A program made the translations under genes and the position numbers. From NCBI RefSeq assembly GCF_019890725.1, contig NZ_JAINZZ010000009.1, positions 124,001-188,000 of the forward strand: a DNA stretch of 64,000 nt, read 5' to 3'. This DNA comes from Actinacidiphila acidipaludis. GTDB taxonomy: Bacteria > Actinomycetota > Actinomycetes > Streptomycetales > Streptomycetaceae. Below the pieces are notes generated by a model. The model was not told the origin of the DNA and searched no databases. It saw only the letters and a list, made by a program, of their open reading frames with translations. Shown piece by piece: positions 25,723 to 34,858 of the stretch. How positions within the stretch are numbered: position 1 is the first letter of the stretch; each line of letters begins with the position of its first letter.

Positions 25723-27038
25723 GCGTGGGCCTCCGCTGCGGCACGTGCGGCGGCGGGCAGCGCGGCGGCGATCCGCTCCACGGCCCGCTCGTCGTGTGCG
25801 GTCGACACGAACCAGGACTCGAACGCCGACGGGGGCAGGTAGACGCCCTGCGCCAGCATCGAGTGGAAGAAGCCGGTGTAGCGGAACGCCTCCTGCTTCT
25901 TCGCGTCGTCGAAGTCACGGACCTGCTGGTCCGTGAAGAAGACGGAGAACATGCTGCCGGCGTTCTGCAGCCGGTGCGCCACGCCCTCCTTGGACAGCGC
26001 CTGGGTCACCAGGCCCTGGATCTCCCGCGACACCGCGTCCACCTTCGCGTACGCGGCGTCGTCCAGCAGCCGCAGCTGCGCCAGCCCGGCGGCCGTGGCG
26101 ACCGGGTTCCCGGACAGCGTGCCGGCCTGGTAGACGGGCCCGGCGGGCGCGAGCTGCGCCATGACGTCGGCGCGGCCGCCGAACGCCGCGGCGGGGAAGC
26201 CGCCGCCCATCACCTTGCCGAAGGTCATCAGGTCGGGGCGCACGCCGTCGAGGCCGTACCAGCCGGCCTTGCCGACCCGGAAGCCGGTCATGACCTCGTC
26301 GGAGATGTACAGCGCGCCGTCGGCCGCGCACACCTCCTTGAGCGCGGCGTTGAACCCGTCGCCCGGCGGGACGACGCCCATGTTGCCGGGGGACGCCTCG
26401 GTGATCACGCAGGCGATCTCGCCGGGGTGGGCGGCGAACGCCTGGCGGACCGCGTCGATGTCGTTGTAGGGCAGCACGATCGTGTCGCCGGCCTGCGCGC
26501 CCGTCACCCCCGGGGTGTCGGGCAACCCGAACGTGGCGACGCCGGAACCGGCGGCGGCCAGCAGGGCGTCGACGTGACCGTGGTAACAGCCCGCGAACTT
26601 CACGACCTTGGTGCGGCCGGTGAAACCGCGCGCCAGGCGGATCGCGGACATGGTCGCCTCGGTGCCCGAGGACACCAGCCGGACCTGCTCCAGCGGTTCG
26701 ACGCGGGCCACCATCGCCTCGGCCAGCGCCACCTCGCCCTCGCCGGGCGTGCCGAAGGACGTGCCGCGGGCCACCGCGGCCTGGACGGCCGCGATCACCT
26801 CGGGGTGGGCGTGGCCGAGGATCATGGGACCCCAGGAGCAGACGAGGTCGACGTACTCCCGTCCGTCGGCGTCGGTGAGGTACGCACCGGCACCGGACAC
26901 CATGAAACGGGGCGTACCGCCCACGGCGCGGAACGCCCGCACCGGGGAGTTCACGCCTCCTGGCGTCACGGCCGCCGCGCGGTCGAAGAGTTCCTGGGAC
27001 ACTGGTGCTTCGTACGGATAGCTCACGGGATTGCTCAC
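25719..27038 (-). CDS. hemL: Glutamate-1-semialdehyde 2,1-aminomutase
   Basis: PLP-dependent enzyme that converts glutamate-1-semialdehyde to 5-aminolevulinate, completing the C5 pathway started by HemA at 54-55 kb. It has 439 residues. The PLP lysine is in [28 protein letters not shown] and [10 protein letters not shown] are diagnostic, and [16 protein letters not shown] holds the PLP-binding Asp. The start is GTG 27038. It overlaps the downstream phosphatase gene by 4 bases. hemL is separated from the hemACDB cluster by about 23 kb. Confidence 0.97.
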   Translation of the reverse strand: MSNPVSYPYEAPVSQELFDRAAAVTPGGVNSPVRAFRAVGGTPRFMVSGAGAYLTDADGREYVDLVCSWGPMILGHAHPEVIAAVQAAVARGTSFGTPGEGEVALAEAMVARVEPLEQVRLVSSGTEATMSAIRLARGFTGRTKVVKFAGCYHGHVDALLAAAGSGVATFGLPDTPGVTGAQAGDTIVLPYNDIDAVRQAFAAHPGEIACVITEASPGNMGVVPPGDGFNAALKEVCAADGALYISDEVMTGFRVGKAGWYGLDGVRPDLMTFGKVMGGGFPAAAFGGRADVMAQLAPAGPVYQAGTLSGNPVATAAGLAQLRLLDDAAYAKVDAVSREIQGLVTQALSKEGVAHRLQNAGSMFSVFFTDQQVRDFDDAKKQEAFRYTGFFHSMLAQGVYLPPSAFESWFVSTAHDERAVERIAAALPAAARAAAEAHA

Positions 27039-27396
27039 GCGGACATGCTCTCAAATGCCGGGCGTTGCGCCGTAACGTCTCAACCGTGCATCTGAGACGA
27101 TGATCGGGTTGCATGGTTGGGTCACCAGATGGTCGGGTAGTGGAATGCAGCAACGTGGTGGCGGACGGGGTGACGGGCCGGGCGACCGCGACCCGGAGCA
27201 CCCGGGTCCCACGGGCAGGCGGCGCCGAGCCCCCCAGGACCGGCCCATCCCCGTGGACCGCGGCACCGAGGACCACGAAGCAGGGCGCACCGAGCATCAC
27301 GAGCACCACCACGAACGGCGCGAACAGCGCACGCAGGCAAGCCGATCGACCGCAGGACCGACCGCAGAAGGCAGGAGCAGGGGTGGCCGAGTGGGG
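27039..27396. other. Promoter/leader region between divergent hemL and the gene at 27.4 kb
   Basis: 358 bases without a convincing gene. An open + frame from 27100 continues into the downstream gene, but its product is a low-complexity Arg/His/Glu string, unlike the conserved part. The hemL promoter must lie within the first 100 bases or so. No clear operator or riboswitch was seen. Confidence 0.5.
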
Positions 27397-27825
27397 GTGA
27401 CCTACAAGTACTTCGGCGCGCCCGACGGCGCCACTGCGGCCCGCGTCCCGATCTCCATGCGGCCCGAGGAACTCGGTGGCGACGAACTCGGCCAGGGCAT
27501 GTACACCAAGGTCAAGCCGGAGACGATGGCCGCCATGGTGCTCACCGGCATCGAGGGCATAGCCCCGTCCAAGGTGCCCCCGCTGGAGCTCGTGGTGCTC
27601 CACCCCGACTACGCGGTGGTCCGGCTGCCGGCCTCCGTGGTCGAGCCGCTGCGCAAGGCCGACGAGGAGTCGCTCGGCGCCGCGGCCTTCATCTGGTCGA
27701 CGGTCCCAGACCGGCGCGGTCCGCGCGACGCGTTCGTGATCTACCAGATGCTCCACGAATGGCAGGATTTCGCCCGTCGCTGCGAGGAGTCCGGCCACCA
27801 GCTCTACTGCCTCGTCTGGCCGTAG
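27397..27825 (+). CDS. Conserved hypothetical protein (VTYKYFGAPDG type)
   Basis: A 142-residue soluble protein I recognise as widely conserved in streptomycetes but without assigned function. It begins VTYKYFGAPDGATAARVPIS and ends QLYCLVWP, with no signal or membrane segment. The start may be GTG 27397 (matching the conserved N-terminus) or GTG 27391. Strong conservation of the central SKVPPLELVVLHPDYAVVRLP suggests a structured domain. It is divergent from hemL. Confidence 0.8.
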   Translation: MTYKYFGAPDGATAARVPISMRPEELGGDELGQGMYTKVKPETMAAMVLTGIEGIAPSKVPPLELVVLHPDYAVVRLPASVVEPLRKADEESLGAAAFIWSTVPDRRGPRDAFVIYQMLHEWQDFARRCEESGHQLYCLVWP

Positions 27826-28291
27826 CGCACCCCCAGCCCGGCCCACCCCGGTCTTCGGACCGCCTTTCGGCGGCACTCGAACCGCCCTTCGGCGAACGGA
27901 CGTTCGCCCGTTTCGGACGGATTCGGTCTGGCGGATCGCCGCAACGGCGGGCACACGCGCCAGGGCCCTGGGGCACCCCGGAAATGACCTCGGTGTGATT
28001 TCCCGGGAACCGGAAAAGGCGGTGGAACGGCACCCCGTTTCGCCGGTCGCCACGGCATTTCCCGAACACTTCGATTTCGGCTTCCTTTGCCGCTTCCCGT
28101 GACCGGCGTCACCGGCCGCCGCCGGCCACTGTCCACGCGCCGGGCGACCGCTTCCGGACGCCGGCGGACCGCTTCCGCGCAGCCCGGCGCCCACGCCGCC
28201 GCGGCGGCCACGCGGCGCGTACCGCGGACCGGGACACCCGACGTGGGAGCATGGCGCCGAGACAGCCGGCGCGCGTGAAGGGCGGCACCGC
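27826..28291 (+). other. 466-bp intergenic region upstream of the cyclodeaminase-family gene
   Basis: No gene supported. Short hairpins CCGCC-TTTC-GGCGG and a weaker relative (about 27858-27895) just after the preceding stop could terminate that gene. A lower-GC stretch at 27985-28090 (GGAAATGACC, GATTTCCCGG, ATTTCCCGAACAC) may hold the promoter of the downstream pair. Confidence 0.5.
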
Positions 28292-28912
28292 ATGCACGAC
28301 CAGACCATCGGCGGCTATCTGGAGCGGCTCGCCGCACGGGAACCCGCACCCGGCGGCGGCGCCGCGGCCGCCCTGCACGCCGCCCAGGGGGCGGCACTGC
28401 TCGGCATGGTGGCCCGCTACACCACCGGCGAGAAGTACGCGGCGCACGCCGCCCAGATCGCCCAGATCACCGCGGAGAGCGACGAACTGCGCGACCGCTC
28501 GCTGCGGTTGGCCGAGGACGACGCCCGGGCCTTCACCGCCGTGACCGACGCCTACGCCCTGCCGCGCGCCGACGACGCGCAGAAGGCCGCCCGCTCGCAG
28601 GCGATCGCCGCGGCCCTGCAGGGCGCCGCCCGCCCGCCGGCCGAGGTCATCGCGACGGCGGGAGCGATCACCACGCTGGCCGAGGAACTGCTGCCCCTGG
28701 CGAACCGCAACGTCGTCACCGACGTCGCCGCCGCCACCGAGGCCGCCCGGGCCGCGGCGACCACCGCCCGCGTCAACGTCGAGATCAACCTCGGCGGCAT
28801 CAAGGACGAGGCGGTGCGGGCCGAACTCGTCGCCTCCGCCGCCTCGGTGGACGCCCTCGCCGTCCGGGCCGAGGCCGTGACCGACGCGGTGCGCGCGGAG
28901 ATCGCCCGATGA
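28292..28912 (+). CDS. Cyclodeaminase/cyclohydrolase family protein (FTCD_C, FchA-like)
   Basis: A 206-residue helical protein of the formiminotransferase-cyclodeaminase C-terminal family, which includes FchA, a methenyl-tetrahydrofolate cyclohydrolase. The N-terminal TIGGYLERLAAREPAPGGGAAAALHAAQGAAL is the signature, with the Gly-rich PAPGGGAAAA turn. The C-terminal NVVTDVAAATEAARAAATTARVNVEINLGGIKD is typical. Its stop overlaps the folD start (ATGA), so the two are coupled. Methenyl-THF cyclohydrolase activity would complement the altered FolD downstream. Confidence 0.9.
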   Translation: MHDQTIGGYLERLAAREPAPGGGAAAALHAAQGAALLGMVARYTTGEKYAAHAAQIAQITAESDELRDRSLRLAEDDARAFTAVTDAYALPRADDAQKAARSQAIAAALQGAARPPAEVIATAGAITTLAEELLPLANRNVVTDVAAATEAARAAATTARVNVEINLGGIKDEAVRAELVASAASVDALAVRAEAVTDAVRAEIAR

Positions 28913-29772
28913 CCGCGCCGGCGGTCGGCCCGACCCTGTCCGGTTCGGCCCGCGCGGCCGAACTGCGGGCCGAAGTGACCGAGCGCGCCGCCGCGTCGAC
29001 CGAGCGCGGCGTCACACCGCGGCTCGCGGTCGTCGTGGCGACGGAGGACGAGTCGACGGGCTGGTACGTCCGGTCGCTCGCCCGCGCCGCCGGGAAGACC
29101 GGCGTGGCCTGCGACACCGTGCAACTGCCCACGGACGCGCGGCCCGCGCTGCTGCGCGACACCCTCACCGGGCTGAGCGAGGATCCAGGCGTCCACGGGA
29201 TCATCCTCCAGACCCCGCTGCCGCCCGGGTCGGTGGCCGCCGACCTCGCCGGCGCCATCGCACCGGAGAAGGACGTCGACGGGGCCAACCCGCTGAGCCT
29301 GGGCCGACTGGTCGCCGGCCTGCCCGCCTTCGCCCCGGCCACCGCCGAGGCCGTCATGCAGCTCCTCGACGCCCACGCGGTGCCGCTGAGCGGCCGCACC
29401 GTCGCGGTCGTCGGCCGCTCCACGGTGGTCGGCAAGCCGCTCGCGCACCTGCTGCTCGACCGGGACGCCACGGTCACCGTGTGCCACTCCCGCACAGCCG
29501 AACTCGCCTCCGTCACACGGCGGATGGACGTGGTCGTCGCCGCCGCGGGCCGGCCGGGCCTGATCACCGCCGAGCACGTACGGGACGGCGCGGTCGTGGT
29601 GGACGTCGGCACGAACGCGACGGAGGACGGCGCGCTGGTCGGCGACGTCGCGGCCGAGGAGGTGGGCCGCAAGGCGGCGCTCTCCCCCGTCCCCGGGGGC
29701 GTCGGCCCGATCACCACGGCGCTGCTGCTGCGCCACACCGTGTCGGCCGCGGCGGTCGCGTCGGGACACTGA
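28909..29772 (+). CDS. FolD-family methylene-THF dehydrogenase with altered active site
   Basis: A 287-residue FolD homologue. Most signatures are intact: Q102 (GIILQTPLPPG), KDVDG (122-126), the NADP-binding GRSTVVGKPLAHLL, and PVPGGVGPITTALLL near the end. The catalytic lysine of the Y-V-x-x-K motif is replaced: Y53-V-R-S-L57. That lysine is essential for cyclohydrolase activity in studied FolD/MTHFD1 enzymes. P-C-T-P before the NADP domain also reads FAPAT. The coupled FchA-like gene could supply the missing cyclohydrolase. Likely a second, specialised FolD rather than the housekeeping copy. Confidence 0.88.
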   Translation: MTAPAVGPTLSGSARAAELRAEVTERAAASTERGVTPRLAVVVATEDESTGWYVRSLARAAGKTGVACDTVQLPTDARPALLRDTLTGLSEDPGVHGIILQTPLPPGSVAADLAGAIAPEKDVDGANPLSLGRLVAGLPAFAPATAEAVMQLLDAHAVPLSGRTVAVVGRSTVVGKPLAHLLLDRDATVTVCHSRTAELASVTRRMDVVVAAAGRPGLITAEHVRDGAVVVDVGTNATEDGALVGDVAAEEVGRKAALSPVPGGVGPITTALLLRHTVSAAAVASGH

Positions 29773-29797
29773 GCGGGGGCCGCCGAGCCTTCGGGCA

Positions 29798-29883
29798 CTG
29801 AGCCGGGGTCGCTGAGCCGGGGTCGCCGAGCCGGGGTCGCTCGATCACGGCCGCCCGATCACGGCCGCCCGATCGCGGCCACC
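29798..29883 (+). repeat. Two adjacent triple 14-bp tandem repeats
   Basis: CTGAGCCGGGGTCG occurs three times from 29798 (one mismatch in the third). Two bases later CGATCACGGCCGCC occurs three times from 29842 (two mismatches in the third). Both lie in the 255-base gap after the folD-like gene. Confidence 0.85.
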
Positions 29884-30027
29884 CGGGCCCTGACCGGGGA
29901 GGCCGGTCGGAGCGCCGCCGGACCGCCCGCCGCCCGGGCCGTCATGCCCGGGCGGTGACATCTGTCATGCGGGAGTGCGGATTTCCGGCTCTGCCGCCGC
30001 ACTCCCCCCGCCCGCGAGACTCCTGCC

Positions 30028-30561
30028 ATGACCACGACCGAGGCAGTCACCGCGAGCACGACCACCCCGTCCACGACGAGCGCGAGCGCGACTCCCGCCA
30101 ACGCCGAGCCGCTCTACCGGCCCGTCCCCGTCTGGTTCTTCGCCTTCGAGGGCCTGATGGGCGCCTCCTACGACGTGATCAAGTCCAGCCACTACGGGTG
30201 GGTGTTCCTGGCCGCCGCGGCCGCGGCGAACATCGTGCTGGCCCGCACGGTCCTGCGCGGCCGGCTGAAGATGGCCAAGGCGATGCTCAAGGGCAGGCGG
30301 ACCCGCCTGCTGGCGGTCGGCCTGATCGCGCTGCGGATGGGCGTGCACCTGGTGTTCGGCGCCGTCGGCATGGCGGCCACCTCCGGCGTGGCGCACGTGT
30401 GCTTCGGCGTGCTGATGTGCGCCACCACGGTCGGGCTGCTCGCCTTCGACCAGCGCGTCATGCTGCGGGCCCTGAACGCCCGGGCCGAGGAGGTTGCCCG
30501 GACCGCCCCCGCCCCCGCCGCCCCCGCCGCTCCCGCGGCCCCGGCCGGGGTGGCCGCCTGA
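30028..30561 (+). CDS. Hypothetical four-helix membrane protein
   Basis: A 177-residue protein. The N-terminus is a Thr/Ser/Ala-rich soluble leader (residues 1-30), followed by hydrophobic segments near VWFFAFEGLMGA, WVFLAAAAAANIVLA, LAVGLIALRMGVHLVFGAVG and VCFGVLMCATTVGLLA, and an Ala/Pro-repeat tail (APAAPAAPAAPAG). No known domain recognised. The gene stands alone on this strand with about 100 bases to the next gene. Confidence 0.8.
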   Translation: MTTTEAVTASTTTPSTTSASATPANAEPLYRPVPVWFFAFEGLMGASYDVIKSSHYGWVFLAAAAAANIVLARTVLRGRLKMAKAMLKGRRTRLLAVGLIALRMGVHLVFGAVGMAATSGVAHVCFGVLMCATTVGLLAFDQRVMLRALNARAEEVARTAPAPAAPAAPAAPAGVAA

Positions 30562-30660
30562 ACTCGCCGCATATGCTGCGAGGGCACGTCACGACCGCAG
30601 TGCGCGACCCCGCGGCCCCCGTCGCGAGACCTCGCGCACCACCGCGAAAGGCAGCACGAC

Positions 30661-31425
30661 ATGAGCAGCCCCCGCCCCCGAACCGCCGTGGTCACCGGTG
30701 CGAGCAGCGGCATCGGCGCCGCCACCGCCCGCAGGCTCGCCGAGGCCGGATTCCACGTCGTGCTCACCGCCCGCCGCACCGAGCGCCTGGAGGCGCTGGC
30801 CGAGGACCTCGCCAAGGAGGGCCACAGCGCCGCCGTCCGGCCCCTCGACGTCACCGACCGCACGGCGGTGGACGCCTTCGCCGCCGAGCTCACCGAGTGC
30901 CACGTGCTGGTCAACAACGCGGGCGGCGCGCTGGGCACCGAGACGGTCGCCGCCGCCGACCCCGCGGACTGGCGGACGATGTACGAGACCAACGTCCTCG
31001 GTGTGCTCAACGTCACCCAGGCCCTGCTGCCCGCGCTGACCGCCTCCGGCGACGGCACGATCGTGGTGATGTCGTCCACCGCGGGCCTCGCCACCTACGA
31101 GGGCGGCGGCGGGTACGTGGCCGCCAAGCACGGCGCGCACGTCATCGCCGAGACCCTGCGGCTGGAGCTCAACGGGCAGCCGGTGCGGGTCATCGAGATC
31201 GCGCCCGGCATGGTCAGGACCGAGGAGTTCGCCCTCACCCGTTTCCGCGGCGACGCCGAGCGGGCCGCCGCGGTCTACGCCGGCGTCGCGGAGCCGCTGA
31301 CCGCCGACGACGTGGCCGACACCGTCGCCTGGGCCGTGACTCGTCCCTCGCACGTCAACGTGGACCTGCTGGTGCTGCGCCCGCGCGCCCAGGCGTCCAA
31401 CTCCAAGGTGCACAGGGAGCTCTGA
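30661..31425 (+). CDS. Short-chain dehydrogenase/reductase
   Basis: A 254-residue classical SDR. It has the NAD(P) motif TGASSGIG near residue 12, NNAG in the VLVNNAGGALG segment, and the catalytic Ser (MSSTAGLATY) with Y-x-x-x-K in GGGYVAAKHGAH. The basic ARRTERLEAL after beta-2 favours NADPH. The substrate is unknown. ATG 30661 is well placed and a strong terminator follows at 31.5 kb. Confidence 0.93.
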   Translation: MSSPRPRTAVVTGASSGIGAATARRLAEAGFHVVLTARRTERLEALAEDLAKEGHSAAVRPLDVTDRTAVDAFAAELTECHVLVNNAGGALGTETVAAADPADWRTMYETNVLGVLNVTQALLPALTASGDGTIVVMSSTAGLATYEGGGGYVAAKHGAHVIAETLRLELNGQPVRVIEIAPGMVRTEEFALTRFRGDAERAAAVYAGVAEPLTADDVADTVAWAVTRPSHVNVDLLVLRPRAQASNSKVHREL

Positions 31426-31495
31426 GCCGCGGCTCGTCCCCGCGGCGGCTCCCGCGGAACCCCGGACTGTCAGTGCCCCCGGCCATACTCGTCCC

Positions 31496-31526
31496 GCGGG
31501 GCCGCGGCCGTGCGCCGCGGCCCCGC
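31496..31526 (+). terminator. Terminator downstream of the SDR gene
   Basis: A perfect 13-bp stem (31496-31508 with 31514-31526) and 5-base loop. It lies about 70 bases beyond the SDR stop and separates it from the dienelactone hydrolase gene. Confidence 0.75.
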
Positions 31527-31615
31527 ACGGACCTGTGACGGCCCGGCGACGGCCCGAGGCCGGACCGCACGCCGCACAGCCGGGCCGGCGAGACACCGCA
31601 CCGCGAAAGGGAGCC

Positions 31616-32197
31616 ATGGCTGAGGTACTGCTGTTCCACCACGCCCACGGACTGACCACCGGCGTCCTGGAGTTCGCCGACACCCTGCGCGACGCCGGGC
31701 ACACCGTCCACGTGCCCGACCTCTACGAGGGCCGCACCTTCGTGTCCCAGGAGGACGGGGTCGCCCACGCGCGGAAGATCGGCTTCGGCACGGTCGTCGA
31801 GCGCGGCAGGGCCGCGGCCGAGGGCCTTCCCGCCGGAATCGTCCTGGCCGGCTTCTCGCTGGGCGTCCTCCCCGCCCAGATGCTGGCGCAGACCCGTCGG
31901 GGCGCGAAGGGCGCGCTGCTCCTGCACGCCTGCGTGCCGGCCTCCGAGTTCGGCGGGGACTGGCCCGCGGACGTCCCGGTGCAGATCCACGCGATGGACG
32001 CCGACCCGTCGTTCGTCGACGAGGGCGACATCGACGCGGCCCGCGCCCTGGTCGCGAGCGCCCCGAAGGCGGCCGAGCTGGTCCTCTACCCGGGCGGCGG
32101 CCACCTCTTCACCGACCCCACGCTCCCCGACTTCGACGGTCCGGCCGCGGACCTCCTCACCTCCCGCGTCCTGTCCTTCCTGGAGGACAAGGGCTGA
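31616..32197 (+). CDS. Dienelactone hydrolase family protein
   Basis: A 193-residue alpha/beta hydrolase with the DLH core. The nucleophile elbow is AGFSLG with Ser81, where classical dienelactone hydrolases use Cys; the acid and base lie in HAMDADPSFVDEGD and PGGGHLFTDP. The start is ATG 31616 after GGGAG. The substrate is unknown; a small ester or carbonyl-bearing compound is likely. It is convergent with the methyltransferase gene. Confidence 0.92.
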   Translation: MAEVLLFHHAHGLTTGVLEFADTLRDAGHTVHVPDLYEGRTFVSQEDGVAHARKIGFGTVVERGRAAAEGLPAGIVLAGFSLGVLPAQMLAQTRRGAKGALLLHACVPASEFGGDWPADVPVQIHAMDADPSFVDEGDIDAARALVASAPKAAELVLYPGGGHLFTDPTLPDFDGPAADLLTSRVLSFLEDKG

Positions 32198-32335
32198 GGG
32201 CCGAACCTCAAGACCGCCCCAGGGAGCCCGGAACAGCCCCTCGCCGCCCGCGACCGGCGCGTATGCGCTCCGGCGACCCCCGCCCCGCCGGAGGGGGCGG
32301 CCGCCCGCGGCGTATGACGACGGGAACGCGGCGGT

Positions 32336-33100
32336 TCAGGCCGCCGGAACCAGCGTGAGGTAGGCGATCCCGAGGACGCCGCGGTACCCGCGCAGCCACG
32401 ACGTGCGGTGGCGGTCGACCCGCTCGCGGGTCTCCTCCGCGAGTGGATGGCCGGGGTGGGCGGCGAGCCACTCCTCCACGTCGGCCTGGTAACCGGACTC
32501 GAAGTCGTCCCACTCGTCGGCGCCCGCCGCCTCGACCCACACGGGCCGGAAGCCGGCGGCCGTGGCGAGGTCGACGAGCCCGGCCAGGTCCGTCAGCTCG
32601 CCGGCGTGCGCGCCGGGCCACATGGCGCCGAGCTCGGCGGGCGTCGGCGCGCGCTCCCAGAAGCCCTCCCCCAGCACCACCCGCCCGCCGGGCGCGACGA
32701 GGCGGCGCAGCGCGGCCAGCGCCGCGGGGATGTGGGCGGGCGGCTCGGCGTCGCTCAGGGCGTGGGCGGCGCCCAGGCACAGGACGAGGTCGGCGGGTCC
32801 GCGGGCCGTGTCCACGGCGGACTCCTCGGCGAACTCCACGCGCCCGGCCAGCCCGCGGCCGGCGGCCTCGGCACGTCCCCGGGCGAGATCCTCGCCGTTG
32901 ACGTCGACGCCGACACCGGTCGTGCCGGGCACCGCCTCCAGCACGCGCAGCATCAGCTCGCCCCAGCCGCACCCGAGGTCCAGAACGGTCGCGGGCGCGG
33001 CGCGGGCGAGACGCCCGACGATCCGTGCCGCCCGGGCCTCGGAGAGCGGGCCGTGGAAGGTGAGCCGGGTCAGCCGCGGAGGAGGAGCCGTGTCGTCCAT
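32336..33100 (-). CDS. SAM-dependent methyltransferase (class I)
   Basis: A 254-residue Rossmann-fold methyltransferase. Motif I is TVLDLGCGWGELMLRVLE near residue 40, with the acidic loop VGVDVNGEDLARG and the post-I LVLCLGAAHALSD. The C-terminal part (DEWDDFESGYQADVEEWLAAHPGHP) is an acceptor-binding helical cap. It resembles small-molecule or DUF-type methyltransferases and the acceptor is unknown. ATG 33100 is chosen; upstream in-frame sequence to 33139 lacks a ribosome site. Confidence 0.9.
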   Translation of the reverse strand: MDDTAPPPRLTRLTFHGPLSEARAARIVGRLARAAPATVLDLGCGWGELMLRVLEAVPGTTGVGVDVNGEDLARGRAEAAGRGLAGRVEFAEESAVDTARGPADLVLCLGAAHALSDAEPPAHIPAALAALRRLVAPGGRVVLGEGFWERAPTPAELGAMWPGAHAGELTDLAGLVDLATAAGFRPVWVEAAGADEWDDFESGYQADVEEWLAAHPGHPLAEETRERVDRHRTSWLRGYRGVLGIAYLTLVPAA

Positions 33101-33241
33101 GGGCGGCCACGCTAACCGCGATGGCCGCCCCCGGCACACGCTTTTCCCCGGGCCCGTGACCTGGGCCGTGGCCTGGCCCGTGGCATGGCCCGTGACCCGG
33201 GGCCCGGGCCCGGACGCCCGCGCTCCCCGGCCCGGCGAGCA

Positions 33242-33272
33242 GCCCGGCCGGCGATCAGGCCGCCGGCCGGGC
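33242..33272 (-). terminator. Terminator of the pit operon
   Basis: A perfect 12-bp GC-rich stem (33242-33253 with 33261-33272), 7-base loop, 18 bases after the stop of the small membrane protein on the minus strand. Confidence 0.7.
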
Positions 33273-33289
33273 GAGCGGCCCGCGGGACC

Positions 33290-33520
33290 CTAGTGGAACT
33301 GCGGGATGATCAGGTACAGCCCGTACGCCACCGCGGCCGCGCACACCGCGAAGCAGGCGCCCGCACCCACCGTCAGGGCCGTGCCGTCGCTGCCGGCCGC
33401 TTTCCGTTCGTCGCGGGCGGCCAGCGCCCGGACGCCGAGCGCGAAGATCACCACGACGCCGACGGTGACGCCGAAGCCGACCACCGCCACCCCACCCAGC
33501 GAACCCCACTTCACGTTCAT
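33290..33520 (-). CDS. Small membrane protein encoded with PiT
   Basis: A 76-residue protein with two transmembrane helices (VAVVGFGVTVGVVVIFALGV and VGAGACFAVCAAAVAYGLYLIIP) linked by a charged loop (RDERKAAGSDG). ATG 33520 has GGAAGG about 8 bases upstream and lies 19 bases after the pit stop, so it is in the pit operon. Such small partners commonly accompany actinobacterial PiT transporters; function is unproven. Confidence 0.85.
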   Translation of the reverse strand: MNVKWGSLGGVAVVGFGVTVGVVVIFALGVRALAARDERKAAGSDGTALTVGAGACFAVCAAAVAYGLYLIIPQFH

Positions 33521-33539
33521 GCCGGTGTCCTTCCGGAAC

Positions 33540-34694
33540 TCACACGCCCGCCCGCGCCTTGGCCGCCGCGACCGGGCGGACGTGCGTGGTGCGGTCGTCG
33601 TTGACGTTCTTGGCGTCGACAGGGCTGCGGCGCGCCAGCAGCACGATGACCCCGGAGACCACGAGCGCCGCCAGCGCGATCAGCACGGTGCCGAGCGTGC
33701 CGCCGTGGACCACCGCGCTCGCCGCCACCGCGCCCACGGCCGCGGCGGCGGGCAGCGTCACCAGCCAGGCCATCGCGATCCGGCCCGCGGTCCCCCAGCG
33801 CACCCCGGCGAGCCGGCGTCCCATCCCGGCGCCGAGGATGCCGCCGGAGCAGACCTGCGTGGTGGAGAGCGCGAAGCCCAGGTTGGCCGAGGTGAGGATC
33901 ACCGTGGACGACGCCGACTCGGCGGCGAACCCCTGCGGGGACTCGATGTCGGCGATGCCCTTGCCCATGGTGCGGATGATCCGCCAGCCGCCGATGTACG
34001 TGCCGCCCGCGATCGCCAGGCCCGCGGTGAGGATCACCCACACCGGCGGGCCCGAGCCGGGCGCGAGGGCCCCGGAGGAGATCAGGACGAGGGTGATGAC
34101 GCCCATCGTCTTCTGCGCGTCGTTGGTCCCGTGGGCCAGCGACACCAGGGACGCGGAGGCGATCTGCCCCAGCCGGAACCCCCGGGACACGGTCGCGGGT
34201 TTCGCCCGCCGGGTGATCCGGTACGCGAAGTACGTCGCCGCCAGAGCCGCCGCGGCCGCCACGAACGGCGAGGCGATCGCCGGGATCAGGATCTTCTGCA
34301 CGACCTCGTCGAAGTTCACGCCCTGCCGCCCGGCGCCCACCCACACCGCGCCGATCAGCCCGCCGAACAACGCGTGCGAGGAACTGGACGGCATGCCCAG
34401 CAGCCAGGTCGTGAGATTCCAGATGATCGCCCCGACCAGCCCGGCGAAGATCATGCCGGGGGTGACCAGGTGGTCGTTGACGATGCCGCTGGAGATGGTC
34501 TTGGCCACTTCCGTGGACAGGAACGCCCCGGCGAGGTTGAGCACTCCGCTGATCAGCACGGCGACCTTGGGACGGAGCGCGCCGGTGGCGATCGACGTCG
34601 CCATGGCGTTCGCGGTGTCGTGGAAGCCGTTGGTGAAGTCGAAGGCCAGCGCCGCGACGATGACCATTGCCACAAGGAAAGTGATGTGGTCCAC
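33540..34694 (-). CDS. pit: Inorganic phosphate transporter, PiT family
   Basis: A 384-residue low-affinity phosphate:proton symporter with about ten helices. Both inverted-repeat signatures are visible: DFTNGFHDTANAMAT near residue 20 and LAHGTNDAQKTMGVI in the second half. The start is GTG 34694 in a weak ribosome context; nothing better lies upstream in frame. The small membrane protein follows 19 bases downstream. No PhoU-like gene is adjacent. I did not find a confident PHO box. Confidence 0.94.
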   Translation of the reverse strand: MDHITFLVAMVIVAALAFDFTNGFHDTANAMATSIATGALRPKVAVLISGVLNLAGAFLSTEVAKTISSGIVNDHLVTPGMIFAGLVGAIIWNLTTWLLGMPSSSSHALFGGLIGAVWVGAGRQGVNFDEVVQKILIPAIASPFVAAAAALAATYFAYRITRRAKPATVSRGFRLGQIASASLVSLAHGTNDAQKTMGVITLVLISSGALAPGSGPPVWVILTAGLAIAGGTYIGGWRIIRTMGKGIADIESPQGFAAESASSTVILTSANLGFALSTTQVCSGGILGAGMGRRLAGVRWGTAGRIAMAWLVTLPAAAAVGAVAASAVVHGGTLGTVLIALAALVVSGVIVLLARRSPVDAKNVNDDRTTHVRPVAAAKARAGV

Positions 34695-34858
34695 ATCACC
34701 ATGAGAGCACCGGTCGGCGTACTCAGCAGGACGGGCACGTGAAGGTGTGGTGGCAGAGGTGGGGCGGGAGTGCGGCGGCGGGCGGATGAGGCGGTGCCGT
34801 TCTGCGGCGGAGGCGGCTCCGCGCGCGGCACCGGCAACTGCGGTGGGGCCGCGGCCTG

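Noticed and set aside
27100..27396. In-frame N-terminal extension of the conserved hypothetical protein at 27.4 kb
   Set aside because: No stop, but the translated extension is a biased Arg/His/Glu string, and the conserved protein begins at VTYKYFG.
27113..27400. 95-codon + frame upstream of the same gene
   Set aside because: No good ribosome site, no recognisable domain, and it overlaps the real start.
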